Shown: one piece after another, positions 5,706-13,700 of the stretch
How the letters are laid out: every line of letters begins with the position of its first letter
Position numbering within the stretch: the first letter of the stretch is position 1
The notes under the pieces: generated by a model
The model's input: only the letters and a program-made list of their open reading frames with translations
Told to the model about the DNA's origin: nothing
The model's database searches: none
Position numbers and translations under genes: made by a program
Origin: Roseateles sp. XES5
Lineage (GTDB): Bacteria > Pseudomonadota > Alphaproteobacteria > Rhizobiales > Rhizobiaceae
Reading direction: 5' to 3'
DNA length: 18,961 nt
Assembly: GCF_020535545.1 (NCBI RefSeq)
Contig: NZ_CP084756.1
Coordinates: 1-18,961 of the forward strand

Positions 5706-6073
5706 TTCCCCATCTATTTCGAAAATCACGGGTACCCCGTGGGGGCTGTCTGCCCCCACACCCCCGAGGATATTTACAAAAGCGTTAGAGCTGGGGGCGG
5801 CCTTCCCATAGCTACGGCTGCTCTAGAGAGGTGTAGCGTCGTTTTTAGGGAAAAAGCATGTAGAGGATTGCTGGGAAAGACTTGGTGGAGGAGTGCCACC
5901 AGCCCCTATGGGATGGTGGCAGCCCTAACCCTTTACGGTCATCGGCTTCCCAGCCTGTACCGTGTGATGATTGAATCACATCTTTTTCCACGCGCCAAGC
6001 GCGTAGATGCTTTTTTCATAGGCATTGGAATCGTGGAATCTAGCCAAGTACGGTATCCTGTCAGGAATCTTGT
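5706..6073. other. Gene-free region between oriV and hicA
   Basis: It contains the first copy of the 44-bp inverted repeat (5732-5775), an intergenic-type sequence to about 6056, and a small palindrome TCCTG-T-CAGGA at 6057-6067. An open frame covers it, but it has no ribosome-binding site and reads through the hairpin repeat, so I do not call a gene. Confidence 0.5.
5732..5775 (+). repeat. 44-bp repeat, copy A (inverted relative to copy B)
   Basis: It is identical to the reverse complement of 7851-7894 over 44 bases, starting GTACCCCGTGGGGGC and ending GAGGATATTT. Similarity runs about 12 bases further (CxAAAGxGTTAG). Inside is a perfect hairpin GTGGGGGC-TGTCT-GCCCCCAC at 5739-5759. Confidence 0.95.
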
Positions 6074-6096
6074 AAGTGATACTGGAAAGTGATACT
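6074..6096 (+). promoter_or_regulatory. Direct repeat in the hicA promoter, candidate HicB operator
   Basis: AAGTGATACT occurs at 6074-6083 and 6087-6096, a 13-base period, ending just before the hicA ATG at 6099. Toxin-antitoxin operons are usually repressed by the antitoxin binding such repeats, and HicB here has a ribbon-helix-helix-like end. TTGTAA at 6070-6075 and the second GATACT could be part of the promoter. Confidence 0.55.
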
Positions 6097-6098
6097 AT

Positions 6099-6359
6099 AT
6101 GGAATTAAGCAGGAAGCATCAGGCAACTCTTGAAGCCGTCTTTGCCGAACCCGTCCGCGCCAGCATACCTTGGCGCGACATCGAGGCCATGTTGGCCGCA
6201 TGTGGGGCGGAGATTACGGAAGGGCAAGGGTCGCGTGTCCGCATAGCCTTGAATGGCGTGCGGGCGGTGTTTCACCGACCCCATCCGCAAAAGGAAACGG
6301 ACAAGGGCGCGGTGAAATCCGTCCGGCGCTTCCTGCTCGAAGCGGAGATACAACCATGA
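6099..6359 (+). CDS. hicA: HicA-type toxin
   Basis: An 86-residue HicA-family mRNA interferase with a double-stranded-RNA-binding fold. Conserved features are IPWRDIEAMLAACGAEI, the GSRVRI strand, and FHRPHPQKETDKGAVKSVRRFL, where histidine 59 and histidine 62 are the candidate catalytic and neighbouring residues. The protein is slightly longer than the shortest HicA toxins but normal for this FHRPHP subgroup. The start ATG 6099 is preceded by GGAAAG at 6084-6089, a weak site, and lies directly beside the direct-repeat operator. The stop overlaps the hicB start (ATGA at 6356-6359), so both are made together and the free antitoxin neutralises the toxin. Confidence 0.93.
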   Translation: MELSRKHQATLEAVFAEPVRASIPWRDIEAMLAACGAEITEGQGSRVRIALNGVRAVFHRPHPQKETDKGAVKSVRRFLLEAEIQP

Positions 6360-6685
6360 CCATGATGCACTACAAGGGCTATGAAGCTGTCGTCGAGTTC
6401 GACGAGGAGGCCGAGATTTTCCATGGCGAAGTCATCAACCTGCGCGATGTGATTACCTTCCAGGGCGCATCGGCGGCCGAGCTGAAGCAAGCATTTGCGG
6501 AATCTGTCGAGGATTACCTGGCATTCTGCGCCGAGCGCGGCGAGGAACCGGAAAAGCCCTTCTCCGGACAGTTCGTGGTGCGTACCGAACCAGGCTTGCA
6601 TAAAGCTCTGACGGTGGCCGCCCGCCGTGCCGGCGTCAGTCTGAACAAGTGGGTTACGTCCACGTTGGAACGAGCTGTCGGCTGA
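6356..6685 (+). CDS. hicB: HicB-type antitoxin
   Basis: A 109-residue HicB-family antitoxin. The N-terminal part (YKGYEAVVEFDEEAEIFHG, GEVINLRDVITFQG, AELKQAFAESVEDYLAFC) is the degenerate RNase-H-like HicB fold that covers the toxin. The C-terminal part (VRTEPGLHKALTVAARRAG, SLNKWVTSTLERAV) is a ribbon-helix-helix-like DNA-binding segment for autorepression. The start is ATG 6356, overlapping the hicA stop; a second ATG at 6362 is possible. The pair serves plasmid maintenance by killing or arresting cells that lose the plasmid; this role is inferred from the family and the plasmid setting. Confidence 0.92.
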   Translation: MTMMHYKGYEAVVEFDEEAEIFHGEVINLRDVITFQGASAAELKQAFAESVEDYLAFCAERGEEPEKPFSGQFVVRTEPGLHKALTVAARRAGVSLNKWVTSTLERAVG

Positions 6686-6687
6686 CC

Positions 6688-6903
6688 ATGGACAAGCGAT
6701 TTTCCGCTTTCAGTTTCGAGGAATGTATAGCCCATTTCAAAGCCAATCCGCCTGTCGGCGGACGGGTGGAACTAGATTTCACCGCAGAGGAAATCCAGCG
6801 GGTTCGTGACCATGCCGCTCGTTACGATTGCACTACCGATAGCTTTTTGGCAGCGGTTTTGACCTTCTTCCAGTCCGAGCTAGAATGCAGCGAGCGTGCT
6901 TAG
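6688..6903 (+). CDS. Small protein of unknown function, third gene of the hicAB operon
   Basis: A 71-residue acidic protein starting MDKRFSAFSFEECIAHFKA, then GGRVELDFTAEEIQRVRDH and TTDSFLAAVLTFF. The strand-helix-helix order (VELDFT, EEIQRVRDHAARYDC, TDSFLAAVLTFFQSEL) is compatible with a ribbon-helix-helix fold, but I do not recognise a family. ATG 6688 starts two bases after the hicB stop, so it is probably cotranscribed. It could be an extra regulator of the toxin-antitoxin operon or an unrelated cotranscribed gene. Confidence 0.65.
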   Translation: MDKRFSAFSFEECIAHFKANPPVGGRVELDFTAEEIQRVRDHAARYDCTTDSFLAAVLTFFQSELECSERA

Positions 6904-7163
6904 GCTGCCTTGTCTGCATCCACCAGCCCGATGGGCGGAAGCTTTGTAAACTCTTCCAGCCAAGAAGCCCTGTCGGCAAAAAGTGGAACATTTAACATCA
7001 AGGATAGATGCGAGAATAATTGGCGATGGCCGGAATTATCCTCGCACTTGTACTGGAACGGCGTCATTTCGTTCGTAGAAAAGCGAAAGTCCGCATTTCT
7101 TCTCGTTTGTTCAAAGCCAATAAGGCCCTTACATTGGGGACGTTACTTGGAAAGGACACCGCT
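6904..7163. promoter_or_regulatory. Intergenic region before the AT-hook gene
   Basis: It holds an imperfect inverted repeat, GCGAGAATAATT at 7010-7021 with AATTATCCTCGC at 7034-7045 (one mismatch, 12-base spacer), a possible operator or terminator. AAAGGA at 7151-7156 is the ribosome-binding site of the next gene. No gene is supported otherwise. Confidence 0.5.
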
Positions 7164-7724
7164 ATGACGACCAACCGCAAACGGGGCCGCCCCCCAGGCT
7201 CGGGAATTGATGACAGCCGTTTCCTCGCGGAAATCGCCGACCATATGCATGCTAACCCATCGATGAAGGCTCGGGCTGCGATGAATTACATTATCCGTAA
7301 GCGCAAGGGCGATTGGCGTGCACATTCCGAAGCAGCCATGCTGCGGCGTCTTCAGGACAAGTGGACGAAGCAGGGCGTGGCGCTTCTCGCGGATGCCCAG
7401 CGTCGCGCCGAGATTCAGCAGAGGCGGGTGAGCCTCTCTGATATTGTGGAAATTGGCATTCGGGTGAATGCTGCGGTGCAGGCTCTGCGGACCCCCGTCC
7501 ATATGGAAAGGGTCATGAGGGTGGCGAATGCCGTCAACGCAGCCATCGACCAGATTACCAAGCCGATGTCCGAGGTCCAGAAGATGATGAACCGCATCAG
7601 TGACCCGCTGGCGAATGTTCATCGCGCTCTCGCGGTTCAGAATGAAGCGTTCCAGAACATTGAACGCTTCAAGAAGAGCATTGAGCTTACCAGGCTGCCG
7701 CGCGATAAGCTGAGCGGTCTTTAA
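7164..7724 (+). CDS. Basic helical protein with N-terminal AT-hook-like motif
   Basis: A 186-residue protein beginning MTTNRKRGRPPGSG, where KRGRPPGSG is an AT-hook-like motif that binds the minor groove of AT-rich DNA. Residues 20-80 are helical and basic (IIRKRKGDWRAHSEAAMLRRLQDKW). The rest is a long helix set, VSLSDIVEIGIRVNAAVQAL onward, likely coiled coil. I do not recognise a named family. The start ATG 7164 has AAAGGA seven bases upstream; an earlier frame start at 7020 would translate a likely regulatory inverted repeat and is not chosen. It is followed by a strong hairpin at 7789. A role as nucleoid-like or transfer-region DNA-binding protein is possible, but only from the motif. 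Confidence 0.7.
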   Translation: MTTNRKRGRPPGSGIDDSRFLAEIADHMHANPSMKARAAMNYIIRKRKGDWRAHSEAAMLRRLQDKWTKQGVALLADAQRRAEIQQRRVSLSDIVEIGIRVNAAVQALRTPVHMERVMRVANAVNAAIDQITKPMSEVQKMMNRISDPLANVHRALAVQNEAFQNIERFKKSIELTRLPRDKLSGL

Positions 7725-7788
7725 TAGATCATCACTGATAGGGTCAGAAACGCCCCATAGATCGTTTTCGAGGCGGTTCCTTTAATCG

Positions 7789-7821
7789 GGCCATAGAAGG
7801 GTGTAAACCGCTTCTATGGCC
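7789..7821 (+). terminator. Hairpin terminator after the AT-hook gene
   Basis: GGCCATAGAAG at 7789-7799 and CTTCTATGGCC at 7811-7821 form a perfect 11-bp stem with an 11-base loop, 64 bases after the stop. Only a short TTCCTGTG follows, so it may terminate weakly or act as a boundary for either strand. Confidence 0.6.
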
Positions 7822-7850
7822 TTCCTGTGCACCTATCCTAACCCTTTGGC

Positions 7851-7894
7851 AAATATCCTCGGGGGTGTGGGGGCAGACAGCCCCCACGGGGTAC
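7851..7894 (-). repeat. 44-bp repeat, copy B (inverted relative to copy A)
   Basis: This is the reverse-complement copy of 5732-5775, located upstream of the mobilization genes. The hairpin GTGGGGGC/GCCCCCAC is retained. The pair encloses hicAB, the small downstream gene and the AT-hook gene, about 2.1 kb. Confidence 0.95.
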
Positions 7895-7948
7895 GACAGG
7901 TGCGGCGCTTGAAATAGGTCTGCGACGGTCGGGAGCCGGGGAGGGGGT

Positions 7949-7968
7949 GCAGGGGGCAAGCCCCCTGC
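7949..7968. repeat. GC-rich hairpin GCAGGGGGC-AA-GCCCCCTGC
   Basis: This perfect 9-bp stem with a 2-base centre lies between the 44-bp repeat copy B and the membrane-protein gene. It could be a terminator for the minus-strand gene 7996-8322, although no T-run follows, or a structural part of the transfer region. Confidence 0.6.
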
Positions 7969-7995
7969 GACGGCGCGAAGCGCCCGCGCAAAATT

Positions 7996-8322
7996 TCAGG
8001 GATTCGGTATACACGCAACTCCGAAATAGTGCGGCATCACCTGAGGCAAAAGACCGAATATCAGACCTCCGATGACAAACCCCAGTCCAATGTCGCTGCG
8101 GAATCGGGAAATCGCCCAGATGACCACGCCGAGGCTGGCGAGGATGACGCCGAGGGAAACGGCAATCGGCACGAAGAAATCCACGATGGAGCAGAGCGCC
8201 CGGGTTTGCCAGCCCAGCCAGGCCGAAGCCTTGTCGATGAGATAGGCAACGCCGATGGCGACCAAAACCAGTGCGGCAAGGTTGCCGATAAAGCGGGTGG
8301 GATGGTGCGGAGGTGGTTTCAT
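7996..8322 (-). CDS. Small membrane protein next to the relaxase gene
   Basis: A 108-residue protein with three predicted transmembrane segments, about residues 12-29 (IGNLAALVLVAIGVAYLI), 51-71 (VPIAVSLGVILASLGVVIWA) and 77-95 (DIGLGFVIGGLIFGLLPQV). No cleavable signal peptide is evident. I do not recognise a family. It is transcribed away from mobA across a shared intergenic region that contains the candidate oriT, a position often taken by small mobilization accessory genes. The start ATG at 8322 lacks a Shine-Dalgarno sequence on its own strand, so start or expression level is uncertain. A role in mobilization, such as membrane docking of the relaxosome, would be guesswork from position. 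Confidence 0.6.
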   Translation of the reverse strand: MKPPPHHPTRFIGNLAALVLVAIGVAYLIDKASAWLGWQTRALCSIVDFFVPIAVSLGVILASLGVVIWAISRFRSDIGLGFVIGGLIFGLLPQVMPHYFGVACIPNP

Positions 8323-8400
8323 AGCGAGGAGGACAGAGAGAAATCAGAGAGAAGGTATCAAACCACAGAGGGTGGGGGAAAGGGTAAGTTGACTGGTTAA

Positions 8401-8426
8401 TAGCGCACTTATACATTGCTTAGCAA
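8401..8426 (-). other. oriT: Candidate origin of transfer with MOBQ-like nick core
   Basis: On the minus strand 8412-8401 reads ATAAGTGCGCTA, close to the TAAGTGCGC core of IncQ/MOBQ nick regions. Just 5' of it on that strand is a short inverted repeat TTGC-TAA-GCAA (8426-8416), the usual arrangement for this class. It lies between the membrane-protein gene and mobA, about 120 bases before the mobA start. The core match breaks after GCGC, where IncQ continues CCT. Nicking here is inference. Confidence 0.5.
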
Positions 8427-8530
8427 CATAGGTGCTCCGGCCGCCACGGGAGTGGCGTAGGGCCGGACAGGCAGGCCCGGTCGGGCCTTGTTTTTTAAGG
8501 GTGGCAGAGTTGCCACCATGGGAGAACCGC

Positions 8531-9478
8531 GTGGCGATTTACCACTTCTCAGGGCAAATCCTTGGTCGCACCGCCAAGCTGAATCCTGACGGCAGCGGGC
8601 GTCCCGGCTCCAAGGCGGCGGCAGCCGCCGCCTACCGCAGCGGGTCGCAGGTGCGCGATTACCGTACCGGCGAACTCCACGATTACAGCCGCCGCAAAGG
8701 GGTGGCCCATGCCGAAATCATGATGCCGGTGGGTGCGGCGGCGTGGCTGGAAGACCGGGAGCTGTTGTGGGGCGCGGTCGAGCGCATGGAGAAGCGCGCC
8801 GACGCCCAGCTTGCCCGCGAGTTCAATATGGCGTTGCCGCACGAGCTGGACGCCGCGCAGCGGCTGGAGCTCGTGCGCGGCTTCGTGCAGCGGCATTTTG
8901 TGAACCGGGGCATGGTGGCGGACATCGCCTTGCATGACCCAGTGCCGGAGCAGGGGCAGAGCCGCCACAATTACCATGCCCATGTCATGTTGACATTGCG
9001 CCGGGCAACCCCGGACGGACTGGATCCCGTGAAGACACGGGAATGGAACAGCAAGGAGCTGTTGAACCTGTGGCGGGCCGAATGGGCGGTGTCCTGCAAT
9101 GCCGCGCTGGCGCGCGCGGGGCGGCAGGTGCGGGTTGACCACCGCACCCTTGTGGCGCAGCGGGACGACGCCTTGCAGCGCAAGGACATGGCCCGCGCCG
9201 CCGAGCTGAATCGCGCGCCGGAAATCCACGTTGGGCCGAGGGCACGGCAGGCGGTGCGCCACCAGCGCCCGCCGGTCAGCCGGGTGCGCGAGGTGGGGGC
9301 GGTGAAGGCGCGCGCTCCGGGGCAAGCCCCGGCCAAGCGCGTACGCGAGTATCCGGCGCGCGACAGCGGCACGCGGCTGGACTGGCTGGAGCGGATTGTT
9401 GTCGGCAACGACGAGCGGCTACGCCGTGACGTTGAGCGCATCAACCGGCGCTTTGACCGCTACCAGGGGTCTGAGTAG
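8531..9478 (+). CDS. mobA: MobA/MobL relaxase, 3' end cut by transposon A
   Basis: A relaxase that should nick oriT and pilot the strand in mobilization. The N-terminus MAIYHFSGQILGRT and AAAAAAYRSG contain the candidate nucleophile tyrosine 35. HNYHAHVML holds the metal-binding histidines 146, 149 and 151, typical of the MobA/MobL (MOBQ) family. The start is GTG 8531 with GGGAG at 8520-8524; an upstream in-frame start at 8432 would translate leader DNA. The protein is 315 residues. Its last codons, QGSE and TAG, come partly from the terminal repeat of transposon A at 9466, so the native C-terminus is lost. The catalytic domain looks complete and could still function. The natural frame can be followed in frame beyond the transposon at 13807. 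Confidence 0.88.
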   Translation: MAIYHFSGQILGRTAKLNPDGSGRPGSKAAAAAAYRSGSQVRDYRTGELHDYSRRKGVAHAEIMMPVGAAAWLEDRELLWGAVERMEKRADAQLAREFNMALPHELDAAQRLELVRGFVQRHFVNRGMVADIALHDPVPEQGQSRHNYHAHVMLTLRRATPDGLDPVKTREWNSKELLNLWRAEWAVSCNAALARAGRQVRVDHRTLVAQRDDALQRKDMARAAELNRAPEIHVGPRARQAVRHQRPPVSRVREVGAVKARAPGQAPAKRVREYPARDSGTRLDWLERIVVGNDERLRRDVERINRRFDRYQGSE

Positions 9479-9503
9479 CAACGGAACAGAAAACCTACAT
9501 AAG
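9466..9503 (+). repeat. Left 38-bp terminal inverted repeat of transposon A
   Basis: It starts GGGGTCTGAGTAGC and ends CTACATAAG, and is an exact reverse complement of 13769-13806. Its first bases supply the stop codon that ends the truncated relaxase. Confidence 0.96.
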
Positions 9504-9522
9504 GGATTTCACAGCTCAGCGG

Positions 9523-9915
9523 TCAGCGCCAGCGGCCCAGCTCCTTGATCGTTTTCCTGTGGCATTTGAGGTGATGCTTCATCAGCCTGATGTCGTGGGG
9601 GTAATCCTGCTCCGGCCGAAACTCGTAATCCGGATCGATGTGGAATTGGTTGCGGGTAAAACACTCGAACAGATTGATGTCGCCCCAGGTGTCGATAACC
9701 TGTTCGAGGCTTTTCGCCATATGATGCAACGGCGAACCAGGTCCGTCCTCAGCCCTCATCTTATGAAGGCGCAAATGGATGTGTTGCAGCATGTCGGTGC
9801 GCATGTAGCTGTTCAAAAGCATGAGCGAGTGGGTCGGTGTCTTCGGAACAGCAAAGCCCATCTTATCTTCTGGCTGCAGGTCCGCGACATCCTGGTGGTC
9901 GTCGTTGTCAGTCAT
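9523..9915 (-). CDS. Transposon A passenger protein of unknown function
   Basis: A 130-residue protein that I do not recognise. From ATG 9915 it begins MTDNDDHQDVADLQPEDKMG and contains TPTHSLMLLNSYMRTDMLQH, then LEQVIDTWGDINLFECFTRN and a histidine-rich, basic end (LMKHHLKCHRKTIKELGRWR). It looks soluble and helical. The frame is open further upstream to a start at 10044, adding a basic stretch, so the start is uncertain; no clear ribosome-binding site precedes 9915. It is divergent from tnpR, in the place where Tn3 elements carry accessory genes. Lack of metal-binding, efflux or resistance motifs means no resistance role can be claimed. Confidence 0.6.
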   Translation of the reverse strand: MTDNDDHQDVADLQPEDKMGFAVPKTPTHSLMLLNSYMRTDMLQHIHLRLHKMRAEDGPGSPLHHMAKSLEQVIDTWGDINLFECFTRNQFHIDPDYEFRPEQDYPHDIRLMKHHLKCHRKTIKELGRWR

Positions 9916-10044
9916 CACGTTTCGCTCGCAAGAGATTTTGCCCCGCCGGTGGCATCCACAAAAGCCCTGCCCGAACGTCGCAACAAACCCCGGTTTGATG
10001 TGACGCCGCAAAGCAGATCGCAACAATTTCCGCAGAGCGGTCAA

Positions 10045-10122
10045 ATTCTATAAATACCCGTGCAGAAACCTATAGCCGATAAACTCTCTGCCGTCTAAGT
10101 TAATGTGAAACGGGGAGCGCCG
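10045..10122. promoter_or_regulatory. Region before tnpR of transposon A, candidate res site
   Basis: In Tn3 elements the resolution site lies just upstream of tnpR. This 78-base region is AT-richer than its surroundings (TATAAATACC near 10050, TAAGTTAATGTG near 10096) and ends with GGGGAG at 10112-10117, the tnpR ribosome-binding site. Individual resolvase subsites cannot be assigned by eye, and they may extend left to about 9916. Confidence 0.4.
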
Positions 10123-10749
10123 ATGCTGATTGGTTATATGCGGGTTTCGACCATCGAGCAGAATCTCGATCTCCAACGCGACGGTCTTGAACGCGCCGGA
10201 TGTGAGAAGATTTTCGACGACGTATGCTCGGGCCGTGCAACAGAACGGCCGGGTTTGGCTAAAGCGCTTGAGATCGCGCGGGCTGGTGACGCTCTGGTAG
10301 TGTGGAAGCTCGATCGCATCGGCCGCTCGCTTGCCCATGTGGTCGGCCTGGTCAGCGACCTTCAGAAGCAAGGGATCGGCCTGAAGGTCCTGACCGGCGA
10401 CGTAGACACCACGACGACAACCGGGCGCCTCGTCTTCGGCATCTTTGCCACCCTGGCGGAGTTCGAGCGCGATCTCATCCACGAACGCACCATGGCGGGG
10501 CTGGCAGCGGCGCGTGCCCGAGGCCGGGCTGGTGGGCGCCCGCGCGTCATGACACTGAAGAAGCTGAAGGCGGCCATGGCCATGATGGCAGATCGCGACA
10601 ACGCTGCGCGTGATGTCGCGGCTGAACTCGGTGTGTCGTTGTCGACGCTCTATGCCTACGTCGATGCCAAGGGAAAGCCTCGCGAGCGGGCAAGTGATCT
10701 GCTGGCAAGCAAGCGTCGAGCGAAACGCGACAATAGCATGCAGGCGTAA
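10123..10749 (+). CDS. tnpR: Serine resolvase of transposon A
   Basis: A 208-residue serine recombinase that resolves cointegrates at res. It begins MLIGYMRVST with nucleophile serine 9; further catalytic-domain motifs are LVVWKLDRIGRSLAHV and the GIFATLAEFERDLIHERTMAGL helix. GRAGGRPRVMT leads to a C-terminal helix-turn-helix (RDVAAELGVSLSTLYAYV). The tail after the helix-turn-helix is about 25 residues longer and basic. The start ATG 10123 is chosen for GGGGAG five bases upstream; a GTG at 10105 is possible but lies before the canonical N-terminus. tnpA starts six bases after the stop. Confidence 0.94.
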   Translation: MLIGYMRVSTIEQNLDLQRDGLERAGCEKIFDDVCSGRATERPGLAKALEIARAGDALVVWKLDRIGRSLAHVVGLVSDLQKQGIGLKVLTGDVDTTTTTGRLVFGIFATLAEFERDLIHERTMAGLAAARARGRAGGRPRVMTLKKLKAAMAMMADRDNAARDVAAELGVSLSTLYAYVDAKGKPRERASDLLASKRRAKRDNSMQA

Positions 10750-10755
10750 AAGACC

Positions 10756-13700
10756 GTGCCGGTAGGATATCTGAGCGAGAGCCAGGCGCGGGAATATGGC
10801 TGTTTTCCCGACGAGCTTACCCCGGATCAACTGGCTCGCTATTTCCACCTCGATGACGCCGATCGTGCGTTCGTCGCCTTGCATCGCGGCGATCACAATC
10901 GTCTGGGCGTCGCCGTCCAGCTCGGATCGTTGCGCATACTCGGCACCTTTCCGGAAGACCCCACAGAGGCACCTGTTCCGGCCCTGCGCTTCACCGCCCG
11001 CCAGCTTTCGCTCACCGAGCCCGAAGAGTTGATTGCCGAATATGCCCGCAGCGAAGGGCGCTGGCGCCATGCGCCTCGCATTCGTCAGCACTACGGCTAC
11101 CGAACCTATACCGATTTCGGTGTCGCGTTCCGTCTCAACCGCTTTCTTTACGCCCTGTGCTGGACGGGATCGGACCGACCGTCGGCTCTCTTCGACCGGG
11201 CCGTCGCATGGTTGCTGGAAGCCAAGGTCCTGCTGCCGGGCCTGTCTGTGCTGGAAAGGGCCGTGGCAAGGGTTCGCACACGGGCGAACAGCCGGCTGCA
11301 TAGATTGCTGATCGAGTCGATGACGCCCGAGCAGCGTGCGCGACTGGATAGCCTGGTCGCTGTTTCCGAAGGCAGTCGGCAAAGCCCGCTCGACCGGCTG
11401 CGCGATGGACCGTACATTCAGAGCGGGCGGGAGATCAGCCGTGCACTCGGCCGTCTGGAAGAGATTCGCACCCTCGCAAGCGGCCTGCCGTCGCTCGATC
11501 GGCTGCCACCGGGTAAAGTCACGGCGCTGGCGCGGTTTGCCAGCGCTGCAAAGGCTCAGGCCGTTTCGCGTCTGCCGGCCGACCGGCGCGCTGCAACCCT
11601 GCTGGCCTTTATTCGAACACTCGAAGCATCGGCCGGGGATGATGTCATCGATCTGTTCGACGCGGTTACGACATCGATGGTGTCGGAGGCGTCGTCGGCC
11701 GCCAAGCTGGCAAGATTGCGGTCGCTGCGAGACCTGGATGCAGCGGCACTGAAGTTACGCGACGCGGCGATCGTCATTCTCGATCCCGAAACGCCCGACG
11801 ATGCAGTCCGCACCGCAATCTTCGACCTGATCGACAGGCAGGCGCTTGACGCGGCCGTCGAGCGTGTCGGCACCCTCGCGGAACCTCACGACGACACCTA
11901 CTTTACCGAACTCAGGAAGCACAATCGCAAGATTGCCTATACGCCGGGACTGCTCGCCGGCCTCGATCTCGGCGCGGCTCCCGCCGGCCGGCCCTTGCTG
12001 GAGGCCATTGATTATCTCCGTGTGGTTCATTCCGGCCGCAAGCGCGCCGGCCCACCACCAACAGCCTTTGCGCCAAAGGCATGGCAGACCCAACTCAAGA
12101 CTGCCGATGGCGCTGTCGATCTGACAGGATATCGGCTCTGCATCCTGGACGAACTGCGCCGCGCCATTCGCCGGCGCGACATCTTTCCGGTTCACTCACT
12201 GCGGTATGCCGATCCGCGCAAGGGGCTGCTATCAGGTCCAGCATGGGAAGCTGCACGTCCGACGGTCTGCCGCACCGTCGGAGTGTCCACCGTTGCTGAC
12301 GAAGAACTCGGGCGTTTGTCGAGCCGGCTAGACCGAGCCTATAGGGAAACCGCCGATCGTGTCCCGCTGAACCCGGCCGTCACCATCATCAATACCTCGG
12401 AAGGCTCGGACCTGTCCCTCGATCGCCTGGAAAAGATCGAGGAACCGCCTAGCCTCATCGCGCTGCGCGCCGCGATCGATGCGCGTCTGCCTCGGCTCGA
12501 TCTGCCCGAACTGATCATGGAAATGCATGCGAAAACCGGCTTTGCCGATCTCTTCACCCACGCCAGCGAGGGCGGCTCACGCGCGGAAAACATCGCAACC
12601 AGCATCTGCGCCGTTCTTGTCGCCGAAGCGACCAATACCGGATTCGAGCCGCTGGTTCGCATCGATACCCCGGCACTTCGACGCTCCCGGCTCAGCTGGG
12701 TCAAGCAGAACTTCCTGCGCGCCGAGACGCTGACCGCCGCAAACGCCGCTCTGGTCGCGGCGCAAAACGCCATCCCCCTGGCGAGAAAATGGGGCGGCGG
12801 TGAAGTGGCGTCCGCCGATGGATTGCGGTTCGTCGTGCCGGTCCGCACCATTCATTCCGGCCCCAATCCGCGATATTTTGGGCAGGAGCGCGGTATCACC
12901 TGGTACAATCTCGCTTCAGATCAGTTTACCGGCCTCAACGCCATGACCGTTCCAGGCACCCTGCGCGACAGCCTCAACCTCCTCGCCGTCGTGCTGGAAC
13001 AGGAGACCGAGCTTCAGCCCACCGAGATCATGACCGACACGGCCGGATATACCGACACCGTCTTCGGCATCTTTTATCTGCTCGGATACCAGTTCAGCCC
13101 TCGCATCGCAGATGTCGGCGGGGCAAGATTCTGGCGCGCCGATGCAAAAGCCAACTACGGCATCCTCGACGATCTCGCGGCGAACAGGATCAACATGAAG
13201 CTGATCATCGAGCATTGGGACGATCTGTTGCGGCTTGCCGGCTCCCTCAAACTCGGCGTCGTCCAGGCCGCTGGCCTCACCCGAACCCTCCAGACCAATG
13301 ACCGGCCAACCCGTCTCGCTCGCGCCCTGCAGGAACTCGGCCGCCTTATCAAGACGCTCTACCTCCTGCGCTTCATTGATGATGAAAGCTACAGGCGCCG
13401 TATTCTCGTCCAGCTCAATCGAGGTGAGGGTCGCCACCAGCTCGCCCGCGTCATTTTTCATGGAAAACGTGGTGAACTGCGGCAGCGCTATCATGAGGGA
13501 CAGGAAGATCAGCTCGGAGCACTCGGCCTGGTCGTCAATCTCGTCGTGCTCTGGAACACGATCTACACGGATGCAGCCGTCAACCAGCTCTTGACTGAAG
13601 GCTACGACGTCAAGCCGGAGGATGTCACGCGTCTCTCGCCGCTCGGCTTCCGTCACGTCAACATGCTTGGTCGATACGCCTTCACGCTCCCCGATTTCGT

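Noticed and set aside
5691..6092. Open frame of 133 codons between oriV and hicA
   Set aside because: TTG start with no ribosome-binding site, reads through an inverted half-iteron, the 44-bp hairpin repeat and the hicA operator, and resembles nothing I know.
7744..7959. Minus-strand frame containing the same VGAVCPHTPEDI peptide
   Set aside because: The peptide similarity to the frame at 5691 is only the 44-bp DNA repeat translated.
8029..8400. Plus-strand frame opposite the small membrane protein
   Set aside because: Charged, low-complexity product with no ribosome-binding site; the minus strand gives three clear membrane segments.
8432..8530. Upstream start for mobA
   Set aside because: MAIYHF is the conserved relaxase N-terminus and GGGAG precedes GTG 8531; the upstream part has leader-like composition next to the candidate oriT.
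9523..10044. 173-residue version of the passenger protein
   Set aside because: The extra N-terminal part overlaps the region next to res and tnpR and is basic and unlike the rest; ATG 9915 is preferred, although without a strong ribosome-binding site.
10048..11382. Long minus-strand frame opposite tnpR and tnpA of transposon A
   Set aside because: It is antisense to two well-supported genes and has no recognisable motif.
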